Assembly (NCBI GenBank): GCA_016934645.1
Contig: JAFGSL010000504.1
Location: 1 to 15,133, forward strand
DNA: 15,133 bases
DNA from: Anaerolineae bacterium
GTDB taxonomy: Bacteria; Chloroflexota; Anaerolineae; B4-G1; SLSP01
Direction of reading: 5' to 3'
How positions within the stretch are numbered: the stretch's first letter is position 1; each line of letters opens with the position of its first letter. A program made the position numbers and the translations under genes. Below the pieces are notes generated by a model that worked only from the letters and a program-made list of their open reading frames with translations, ran no database searches and was not told the DNA's origin. Positions 6,401-12,184 of this stretch are shown here, in pieces.

Positions 6401-8675
6401 GCTCTCGCAACGTCAGGCCGGCATGAATGAAATGGCGCTCTGACACGTTCAAATCCACACCGCGACCGGCGACCCATCCCTCTGCCTCCGCCAGCAATGC
6501 GCCGCGCAAAAGCGCGCCTTCGTCCTGCCCTTGGGCTTGCCACGTCTGTAACTGCACATCCAACCGTTGCCGCCACAAGTAAAACTCGCGCTGCTCGGCA
6601 ATCCACTTTTTCAGGCTGGGCCACTCGCGCAGCAGTGCATCGTGGATGATCTCGACGGTCTCGCCTTCACCCGTGACCACCAGTCGGGCGTCTGCCAGCT
6701 TCTTTATCAGCCGACGCAAAGCGTCTTCCTTGCCTGATTCTGTCACCAAGGCTGCCAGGGCTTGCCGCTGCCGTGTGTCGGCTGCGTCGCCTTCGCCATA
6801 GTGAACCAGCCGTGTCAACACGCACCGTGCCAGGGATTGCTCTTGTGCGGTGAGGTCGCTGTAGGCGTTATCTGCCCACAAGCCGATAGCGCCCGCTACC
6901 CCATCGATGGCTTTATACGCGTCGTGGGTCAGCATGCCTTGTACTTGCTTGTGCCATAGTTGCGTCAACGCCGATTGGAGCAACGGCAAAACGTGGCTGC
7001 TCGCGCTGGCATCCTGGATGATGGTTTCCACCAAGCCCGCCTCAAAACGCAGGCCGGCTTTCCATGCCGGTTTCACAATGGCCGCGCGCAAATCTTCCGG
7101 CTTCATCGGCAATACGTTGACCTGCGCCTCTTTGATGCGCTCGCCCAGCGTGTGCCGCAGCAGATGCCCGTAGAAATCCGCCCGCACCGTCAGAATGACC
7201 GTCACTAGCGAGGGACTTTCAATGAGCGTGAGCAGGTCATCCAGGAAGCGCTGCTGTACAGTTTCGGGACACAGCGCAAAGAGTTCCTCGAACTGGTCAA
7301 TGAAGATCACCTGACGTTTCTCAGACCTGTCAGGTTTCAGAAAACCTGACAGGTCTACCGAAGCATACGGATCACTGCCGGGACAGAAAGTGACGATGCG
7401 CCAGTCCTGGCTGCCGGGCAAGTCGCCTTTTCGCAAGGCTGGAGTCAGACCCGCCTGCACCACCGAAGACTTGCCGCTGCCGGAAGGCCCAATAACGACC
7501 AAAAAGCGCGGGGCGCTACGCAAATGCGCCAGCAGTTCGTCAATCGATGCTTGCCGCCCGAAAAAGAACTCAGCATCCTGTTCGGTGAAAGCAGCCAGGC
7601 CACGATAAGGATTGGTCTTCGTCCACAGGGGCTCCCACAGCTTGCCGTCTCTCAGCCGCATCAGCAGCACCGGCGTCGCCACATCCGGCGATTGGCCGGT
7701 CAGCAGCAGGCTCCGCGCGGCGTTGAGGGCGCGGTCTACCTCGCCGTGCTGCGCCAGTTCTTCGTAGAACACCGGCGTCAGCTTGCGTGTGGCGGCTATC
7801 GTTACCCTGTCCTGCATCGCCACCACAGCAGGGATGCCTGCTTGTATCAGCTTGGGGGCTAGGCCAGTAAAGGCATCGGTGGTGCTACGTTTGGCCGTTT
7901 GGCAAGCCGCAAGGAAGATGAGGTGCGGGGGCTTCGCCTGACGGCGAAGCATATCGGTTAGTTGGGTATCAGTCACGACCTCTGTGTTGCCTGCTTTATC
8001 CTGTAAGTAGAGCGCTGTTTGTCCCTGGCGGGTGCTCGTCGTGCCGTGGCCTACGAAATGCAGGACGTGGGCGTTGCCTTTACGAAGTCGTGTTTCCAGG
8101 TTGGTTAAGGTCACACCGGTATCCAGACAATCTACCTGGATATGCTGGGGTACCAGATCCCCCAACGCTTCCATCAAGTTGGCGCGTTCGGCGTCCACGT
8201 CCAGACGTAAAAGGTTGTATTCTTCAAGGTCGGTGGGATTGGCGATCACCAGCAGGATACGGATGGGATGTTCCGTCACCAAATCCCCCCGGCGTTGGGG
8301 CACGTCCAGGTAACGGGAGAAGGGCGTCGCCATACTGGCGGCGAGGAAAGTGTCCCCGTCATGCAGCAGTTCCCACGGCAGCGCGTGGAGTTCGGGCGCG
8401 TCGGGCACGATGCGCAGCCGTATGCGGCGCTGCGATGATTTCCCGAGTGCTTGGTTCCAGGCATCGCGCAGGACGTCATCGGCAAAGAGGGCGTTAAAGA
8501 GCCGCTGCCCGTTTACGACGGGGTCAATATCGGGCACGTGCTGTGCGATGCCGGCAGCGAGATAGCCCGTGAACTCCTGCTCTCCGCTCAAGGTGATGGT
8601 CACCTGGTATCCTTCCTCCCGCTGTCGGGAGATGTGGATTTCAAGGTCGGTATAGGTATTGGTCTCTTGGGTCAT
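3426..8675 (-). CDS. CHAT protease - nSTAND1 ATPase - membrane helix - coiled coil - WD40 propeller protein
   Basis: A 1749-residue signal-transducing ATPase with a caspase-like protease domain. The CHAT domain is at ~1-345, with the catalytic pair His210 (HFVGHG) and Cys258 (LAACQTA). The nSTAND1 P-loop ATPase is at ~355-760, with Walker A GPSGSGKSS (396-404) and Walker B VIFIDQFEELF (Asp460). Basic RERRRRR precedes a hydrophobic helix at ~771-789. An Ala/Glu/Arg-rich coiled coil runs ~795-878. About 16 WD40 blades (AFSPDG... VRVWD) cover ~928-1660. The family tail motif is at 1668-1695, then an SPLPTP-type repeat tail. Fourteen propeller cysteines fall in seven close pairs. In the family, ligand binding by the propeller is thought to drive oligomerisation and protease activation; related CHAT/STAND proteins take part in defence and cell death. 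The trigger and substrate here are unknown. The gene stands alone on its strand. Confidence 0.93.
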   Translation of the reverse strand: MTQETNTYTDLEIHISRQREEGYQVTITLSGEQEFTGYLAAGIAQHVPDIDPVVNGQRLFNALFADDVLRDAWNQALGKSSQRRIRLRIVPDAPELHALPWELLHDGDTFLAASMATPFSRYLDVPQRRGDLVTEHPIRILLVIANPTDLEEYNLLRLDVDAERANLMEALGDLVPQHIQVDCLDTGVTLTNLETRLRKGNAHVLHFVGHGTTSTRQGQTALYLQDKAGNTEVVTDTQLTDMLRRQAKPPHLIFLAACQTAKRSTTDAFTGLAPKLIQAGIPAVVAMQDRVTIAATRKLTPVFYEELAQHGEVDRALNAARSLLLTGQSPDVATPVLLMRLRDGKLWEPLWTKTNPYRGLAAFTEQDAEFFFGRQASIDELLAHLRSAPRFLVVIGPSGSGKSSVVQAGLTPALRKGDLPGSQDWRIVTFCPGSDPYASVDLSGFLKPDRSEKRQVIFIDQFEELFALCPETVQQRFLDDLLTLIESPSLVTVILTVRADFYGHLLRHTLGERIKEAQVNVLPMKPEDLRAAIVKPAWKAGLRFEAGLVETIIQDASASSHVLPLLQSALTQLWHKQVQGMLTHDAYKAIDGVAGAIGLWADNAYSDLTAQEQSLARCVLTRLVHYGEGDAADTRQRQALAALVTESGKEDALRRLIKKLADARLVVTGEGETVEIIHDALLREWPSLKKWIAEQREFYLWRQRLDVQLQTWQAQGQDEGALLRGALLAEAEGWVAGRGVDLNVSERHFIHAGLTLREQEQAARERRRRRLTLATVGMSVILLVLALLAWRQRNVALDAQAMAEVEAQYRATAQAEAVTEANRARNAETTAEARRQDAENAEATAQAEATRALNAEATAIAERNRAEARQLAAEAQNVWNQLAVSPDLLPRAVLLAVESIERYPGSVANQVLADSLLRLPAEVTSTTYTGAVYAIAFSPGGKRIATVGCVTLRGIGDCDEGIVRIWDVTTGEKMEMRHGGKVSPIILFSPDGQWVLSAGCDQWESSICVSGSARVWEAATGREKRRITHEGWGRAVAFSQDGRWGVSGSQDGWVRVWEIESIETGDVKWTQMTHKGGVNAVTFSPDGRWVAVAGCSEGKGYGYVCDSGLVLVLDKKTGSEVISPITHYDRITSVAFSPNGQLMAFGSDARKTMVWDMVNGREVYSMRETNPVNIVDFSLDNRWVLSEDGSMHVREALTGRAVATMTIPSDGLEVMAFSQDRQWIVSGSWEGKVQVWEVATGLEVARATHNCVKAVALSPDGRQIASAGCDRDEDGSWGSYSVRVWDVAATLDKDITDGREILRIAHEEWEPAPTVAFSADNRWIALAGCESVEQSGCISSTAQVWETTTGLEVMQMTLEGQIRAIAISPDGQWMITTRCGEWEDIGPTEFCHSSSIQVWDVATGGKIAQMTHRDQVSTVIFSPDGRRVVSVGPLKKTMQVWQTDTWGTVSPITMAYDSYLWDLAFSPDGQLVASGHQDGTVQVWDLSNGERKARMVHSGKVNAVTFSQDGQWVLSGSDDNTARVWDVKEEVEIGRITYAGAVRAVAFNPKKRWALVGGCNVEYDVGTSCSPVVWDVENKRVIARIMHETWVSAVAFSPDGQWGASLSVDGIVRIWNAETGDEIARITGGIAASIAFSPPDGQRLIVYNENDMVWLWLWQPEEMIRLACERLTRNLTHREWELYFGDLAKYDATCPKLPLDSITLTLPTLTTISPLPTPVSPLPTPISPIPTPIPTFISPFFLPLNLREK
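3456..3569 (-). repeat. Proline-rich repeat tail within the CHAT/WD40 gene
   Basis: Residues ~1703-1740 of the large protein are built of 7-residue units, SPLPTPV, SPLPTPI and SPIPTPI, flanked by looser Thr/Pro sequence. In DNA this is an imperfect 21-bp tandem repeat (plus-strand core GGTGTAGGTAAGGGCGAGA-like). The tail lies beyond the point where the family motif (TCP-x-LP) normally ends a few residues before the stop, so it is an extension of this copy. Confidence 0.7.
7323..7356. repeat. Perfect 15-bp-arm palindrome inside the ATPase coding region
   Basis: Left arm AGACCTGTCAGGTTT (7323-7337), loop CAGA (7338-7341), right arm AAACCTGACAGGTCT (7342-7356), with no mismatches. It encodes residues ~441-451 (DLSGFLKPDRS) of the large protein without breaking the frame. 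It lies between the DPYAS segment and Walker B of the nSTAND1 domain. A coding region rarely keeps such a palindrome by chance, so it is probably a mobile palindromic unit that inserted in frame. Confidence 0.8.
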
Positions 8676-8702
8676 TCTCGCTGTTATTGTCCAATAGAAA
8701 CA

Positions 8703-8740
8703 GCCCCCGGCAGCCTGGAAGCCGATTGATGTGCGGGGGC
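8703..8740 (-). promoter_or_regulatory. Possible 5'-leader stem-loop of the CHAT/WD40 gene
   Basis: GCCCCCG (8703-8709) pairs with CGGGGGC (8734-8740), a 7-bp all-GC stem around a 24-nt loop that can itself fold slightly (GGC/GCC). It lies 28-65 bp upstream of the start codon on the minus strand, so it would fall in the leader RNA if transcription begins further upstream. Role unknown; no known riboswitch was recognised. Confidence 0.3.
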
Positions 8741-8910
8741 AGAGATGATATGCCTACCCACTACGGCGTGGCAAACGCCGATGATATCTTTGGGCTCTGA
8801 CCCAAAGGAAGCCCCAAGTGCTGACGACACTGTAGGGCACTTTCTTTTTGCACTGCCCTCAGTATAAGGCAACTTCCAAAAAGAAGCAATGAACGTTTGC
8901 CAAGCCGGGA

Positions 8911-9008
8911 GGGTCTTATGATTCTAGCTCTGAGGGGAACGGCAGTTTCCCGTTTTAAGCTGAGATGCGTTATAAGACGCGGATCTGGCGATCCGCTCGA
9001 AGCAAAAA
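8911..9008 (+). repeat. Dispersed intergenic repeat, copy B (two-hairpin element)
   Basis: Ungapped match to 1722-1819 at about 81% identity by hand count. The first hairpin is GGGGAAC/GTTTCCC around GGCA (8934-8951, one G-T pair). The second is GCGGATC/GATCCGC (8979-8985 and 8990-8996) around TGGC. The loop TGGC is the exact reverse complement of the GCCA loop in copy A, while the stem is the same, so the loop appears inverted within its palindrome. Mutations in the first hairpin largely keep pairing, which suggests the fold matters. Confidence 0.75.
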
Positions 9009-9138
9009 AATGAAAACAACAAAATCTGCAAATCAAAGAATCCGTTTCAATCCGTGAGAGATTTTCATCCTTGCTGGTGAACCTGGTTCATGATGACGCC
9101 TCATAAAAACCGTTCGGAGTGATGGAGGGTGCATTGAT

Positions 9139-9195
9139 TTTTAGTTTTCGTGGTAAAATTGAAATAACGCTGACACTTATTTTACCGGACTAAAA
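9139..9195 (+). promoter_or_regulatory. Inverted pair of A/T-rich boxes before the Fic gene (candidate operator)
   Basis: Left site: TTTTAGT (9139-9145), 6-bp spacer, GGTAAAAT (9152-9159). Right site is the same in reverse: ATTTTACC (9179-9186), GG, ACTAAAA (9189-9195). The two sites are inverted, 19 bp apart, and the right one ends five bases before the Fic ATG. Such spacing suits a dimeric winged-helix regulator; the Fic protein itself carries a C-terminal winged-helix-like segment, so autoregulation is possible. TAAAAT in the left site could also serve as a -10 box, though no well-spaced -35 was found. Confidence 0.4.
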
Positions 9196-9200
9196 TAACG

Positions 9201-10382
9201 ATGGATGACGAAACCTTCCAGAATAGCTCCGCCGGGCGTGTCGTGCAGGCCATCGGCGGACACCACGCTTTTGTCCCCAACCCACTGCCGCCACAGATCG
9301 TGTGGTCGGCAGCGTTGGTGCATGTGCTCTCGGAAGCGGATCGCGCTGTTGGCTATCTGGCAGGGTTGGGGCAGATTTTGCCCAATCCCTACCTGCTTAT
9401 CCGGCCTTTACAGCGGCAAGAAGCGGTGCTATCATCGCGCATTGAGGGCACCCAGGCTTCGCTCTCCGATCTCTATGCTTACGAGGGTGGACGGCAGGTG
9501 GCGGACCAGGCCCTTGCTGATGACGTCCACGAGGTGCATAACTACGTGCAGGCGTTGGAGTATGGCCTGGAACAAGTCTACGCCGGGATGCCGGTGTCGC
9601 TGCGGCTGATCCGTGAATTGCACGCGATATTGATGGGGGGCATCCGTGGTGCGTGGACCGCCCCGGGTGAATTCCGCCGCGTGCAGAATTGGATTGGTCC
9701 ACCGGGTTGCTGTTTGGAAGAAGCTGTCTTTGTCCCACCGCCGCCGGAAGCCATGATGGCAGCCCTGGATGCCTGGGAACAATTCCTGCACGCCCCCTCC
9801 AATGTGCCGCCGCTGGTGCGCCTGGCGTTGATTCATTATCAGTTCGAGACGATTCACCCCTTCCTGGACGGAAATGGGCGGGTAGGGCGACTCTTGCTGG
9901 TTTTGCTGCTGGCGGCATGGGACGTGCTGCCACAACCTCTGTTGTATCTCAGCGCCTATCTGGAGCGCCGGCGCCAGATGTACTACGCGCTGCTGTTGGA
10001 GGTCAGCCAGCACGGCGCGTGGGAGGCCTGGTTGCGCTACTTTCTGCGCGGCGTCGCCGAACAGAGCCGTGTGACGGTGATACAAGGACAGCGCTTGCTG
10101 GCGTTGCACGCTGCCTACCGGCGAGCCTACAGCGATTCGTCCAAAATGCTGGCGTTGATTGCTCTGTTGTTCGAGAATCCCCTGATCACCGGTCCTATGG
10201 TGGTGCAGCAATTGGATGTTTCCAGCGCGACGGCATATCAGTATTTGGCGACACTCGAAAATGATGGCGTGCTGCAAGAGATCACCGGGCGGCAGCGCGG
10301 GCGGCGCTACATGGCGCGTGAGATTTTGCACGCGATTGAGGACTCTGAGCTTGAAGAGGCATCTCCCTATGGGATTCCATAA
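9201..10382 (+). CDS. Fic-family protein (probable AMP-transferase) with N-terminal inhibitory motif and C-terminal winged helix
   Basis: A 393-residue Fic protein. Members usually transfer AMP from ATP to a hydroxyl side chain of a target protein. The Fic_N region is at ~25-110 and holds the autoinhibitory motif SSRIEG (Ser78-x3-Glu82-Gly83), which marks class II Fic proteins whose Glu blocks productive ATP binding. The core motif HPFLDGNGRVGR (219-230) is complete, with catalytic His219 and phosphate-binding GNGR. Residues ~310-372 look like a winged helix (VVQQLDVSSATAYQYLATLE, then GRQRGRRYMAREI). The length is typical for this subfamily. The ATG at 9201 has no clear Shine-Dalgarno site. 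It is divergent from the CHAT gene and 83 bp upstream of the HerA-type gene on the same strand. Target unknown; the inhibitory motif implies that activity is normally low. Confidence 0.93.
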   Translation: MDDETFQNSSAGRVVQAIGGHHAFVPNPLPPQIVWSAALVHVLSEADRAVGYLAGLGQILPNPYLLIRPLQRQEAVLSSRIEGTQASLSDLYAYEGGRQVADQALADDVHEVHNYVQALEYGLEQVYAGMPVSLRLIRELHAILMGGIRGAWTAPGEFRRVQNWIGPPGCCLEEAVFVPPPPEAMMAALDAWEQFLHAPSNVPPLVRLALIHYQFETIHPFLDGNGRVGRLLLVLLLAAWDVLPQPLLYLSAYLERRRQMYYALLLEVSQHGAWEAWLRYFLRGVAEQSRVTVIQGQRLLALHAAYRRAYSDSSKMLALIALLFENPLITGPMVVQQLDVSSATAYQYLATLENDGVLQEITGRQRGRRYMAREILHAIEDSELEEASPYGIP

Positions 10383-10422
10383 AAACGGGGCTGAAATATA
10401 CCAACGGATTGAACCAATTTTT

Positions 10423-10454
10423 GATCCTATCATTCTGTAATCCTGTTATTTTCT
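10423..10454 (+). repeat. Degenerate octamer repeat tract between the Fic and HerA-type genes
   Basis: Units GATCCTAT, CATTCTGT, AATCCTGT and TATTTTCT, period 8, approximate consensus NATYCTGT. It resembles the AATCCTGT-type short repeats often seen between genes in some environmental bacteria. It abuts the GAGGAGG ribosome-binding site (10455-10461) of the next gene. Confidence 0.4.
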
Positions 10455-10465
10455 GAGGAGGCATT

Positions 10466-12100
10466 ATGAGTGAAAGTGAACTGGATGCCTGGTTCCCGCG
10501 TTCTAAGCCGGTAGACCCGACTGTGTTGGGCGCAGTCGTCAGCGGCAGCCTCAGCAAAGGGTTGGAGGCCAAATTGTCACCCGACCGCCTGATCGAAGGG
10601 TTAGCGGTGGGCCGCTACGTCGTTGTGCGCGGGCAGACGGAGCGCCGCTTCTTCGGCATGATCACCGACGTGACGTTGGCGAGCCGCCACCCGGAGGTGG
10701 AACAGTCGCCGCCGGAGGATCCGGACGGCTTCCTGGCGCAGGTCTATCGCGGCACACTCACCTACGGGCAAATGCACATCACACCGATGCTGGTGGTCGA
10801 AGCAGGCCAAGCGCGCCCGGCCAAGACCATCCCCGCGCACTTCACGCGCGTGTATGAAGCCACGCCGGAAGAGGTCGCGCAGGTCTTCGGCGATCCCGAT
10901 GACCCTGGAAAACTCCACATTGGCGAACCGCTAGAAATGCCAGAGACGCGAATCGCATTGGATTTAGTACGCTTCGTTGAACGTTCCAGCGGCATCTTCG
11001 GCAAGAGCGGCACAGGCAAGACCTTCCTCACACGGATAATCCTTGCAGGGATTATTATGAAACAGGCCGCCGTCAACTTGATCTTTGATATGCACAACGA
11101 GTACGGCTGGAAGAGCCAGGACGAGGCCAAACAGGACGTCAAAGGGCTACGGCAACTCTTCTTCGATGGGCGGGTGAGTGTGTTCACCCTCGATCCCGAA
11201 TCGTCGCGACGGCGCGGCAGCAAGGTAGATTTCACCGTCCGCATCGGCTACGATCAACTGGAGCCGGAGGATCTGGAAATGCTGGCCCCGCTGTTCGGCT
11301 TCACCGACGTCCAGACAAACGCATTGTATATGCTGCGGCGCCGGCTCGGCGTCTCCTGGGTACGCCGTCTGTTGGCTGAAGAACCGGACGAAGGGTTGAT
11401 CGCCATTTTGGAGAGCAACCAATTGCACGAAGGCACGCTTGGCGCGATCAAACGTAAACTTGAGCAGTTGCGCCGTTTTGATTTTCTGGTGGACGAAGCG
11501 CCCGATGATCCGATCGGCCGCATCTTGAACTATATCGAGAGCAACGTCAGCGTGATTTTGGAGTTTGGCCGCTACGGCAATGCCCTGGAAGCCTACATCC
11601 TGGTGGCAAACTACATCACCCGGCGGATTCACAAAGCTTATGTGGATCGCAAGGAGTCGGCGCTCGGCGGCAAGGGCAGCGAACCACGCCCGTTGATCAT
11701 CACCATCGAAGAGGCGCACAAATTCCTCGACCCGGCGATTGCGCGTCACACCATCTTTGGCACGATTGCGCGGGAGATGCGCAAGTACAACGTCACCCTG
11801 CTGGTGGTGGATCAGCGACCGAGCGGCATCGATCCGGAGGTAATGAGCCAGATTGGCACGCGAGTGACGGCATTGCTGGACGAGGAGAACGACATCCGCG
11901 CCGTTTTCTCGGGCCTGGCGGGGACGGCGGCGTTGCGCGAAGTGCTGGCGCGTCTGGAAACCAGGCAGCAGGCGCTCATCCTTGGTCACGCTGTCCCTAT
12001 GCCGATTGTCGTGCGCACGCGCGATTATCAAGATCTGTACAGCGAAATTGCTGGCAAGGGCATCGACATCGCTGACGCGACATCGGCACTGTTCGGTTGA
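10466..12100 (+). CDS. HerA/DUF87-type hexameric DNA-translocating ATPase
   Basis: A 544-residue FtsK/HerA-superfamily ATPase; relatives form hexameric rings that pump or unwind double-stranded DNA. An N-terminal HAS-barrel-like region (~36-75, LIEGLAVGRYVVVRG) precedes the ATPase core. Walker A is GKSGTGKT (179-186). DMHNEYGW (208-215) is the typical HerA strand end. Walker B is IITIEEAHKF (Glu415/Glu416). VVDQRPSGIDPEVMSQ (447-462) and the C-terminal LILGHAVPMPIVVRTR are also diagnostic. A strong GAGGAGG site five bases before the ATG supports the start. Archaeal HerA works with the nuclease NurA in end resection, and some bacterial HerA proteins pair with SIR2 or nuclease partners in phage defence. 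No NurA, SIR2 or nuclease is adjacent here; the upstream neighbour is Fic. Family assignment firm, partner unknown. Confidence 0.92.
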   Translation: MSESELDAWFPRSKPVDPTVLGAVVSGSLSKGLEAKLSPDRLIEGLAVGRYVVVRGQTERRFFGMITDVTLASRHPEVEQSPPEDPDGFLAQVYRGTLTYGQMHITPMLVVEAGQARPAKTIPAHFTRVYEATPEEVAQVFGDPDDPGKLHIGEPLEMPETRIALDLVRFVERSSGIFGKSGTGKTFLTRIILAGIIMKQAAVNLIFDMHNEYGWKSQDEAKQDVKGLRQLFFDGRVSVFTLDPESSRRRGSKVDFTVRIGYDQLEPEDLEMLAPLFGFTDVQTNALYMLRRRLGVSWVRRLLAEEPDEGLIAILESNQLHEGTLGAIKRKLEQLRRFDFLVDEAPDDPIGRILNYIESNVSVILEFGRYGNALEAYILVANYITRRIHKAYVDRKESALGGKGSEPRPLIITIEEAHKFLDPAIARHTIFGTIAREMRKYNVTLLVVDQRPSGIDPEVMSQIGTRVTALLDEENDIRAVFSGLAGTAALREVLARLETRQQALILGHAVPMPIVVRTRDYQDLYSEIAGKGIDIADATSALFG

Positions 12101-12137
12101 TATACCTGTTTGGCATGGTTAGTTGCTAAAAATGTGA

Positions 12138-12162
12138 TATAGTGTTGGTAGTATAGTCTTGG
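12138..12162 (+). promoter_or_regulatory. Direct repeat of -10-like boxes before the hybrid kinase
   Basis: TATAGTGTTGG (12138-12148) is repeated as TATAGTCTTGG (12152-12162), period 14, in the 84-bp gap between the HerA-type and kinase genes. Each copy starts with a good -10-like TATAGT. No well-spaced -35 element was found, so it may be a promoter with an activator site, or a two-site regulator-binding region. Confidence 0.35.
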
Positions 12163-12184
12163 AGCAGTTCAGACCAGTATAACT

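Larger units (their letters stand above)
8676..9200. other. Divergent intergenic region, hairpin-rich, no gene seen
   Basis: This 525-bp gap separates the minus-strand CHAT gene from the plus-strand Fic gene and must hold both promoters. No convincing reading frame was found. It contains short stem-loops at 8765-8779 (GGCGT/ACGCC), 8788-8807 (CTTTGGG/CCCAAAG) and 8834-8859 (AGGGCA/TGCCCT). It also holds the leader hairpin at 8703-8740, dispersed repeat copy B, and an inverted pair of TTTTAGT/GGTAAAAT boxes next to the Fic start. Confidence 0.6.

Noticed and set aside
8761..9036. 91-codon minus-strand frame in the divergent gap
   Set aside because: It runs through dispersed repeat B and several hairpins, has no ribosome-binding site or domain, and copy A does not conserve the frame.
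9432..10433. 333-codon minus-strand frame opposite the Fic gene
   Set aside because: The plus strand carries intact Fic motifs throughout; the opposite frame has no recognisable domain and biased composition.
11147..12031. 294-codon minus-strand frame opposite the HerA-type gene
   Set aside because: It overlaps the conserved ATPase core and has no domain features; GC-rich third positions commonly create such shadows.
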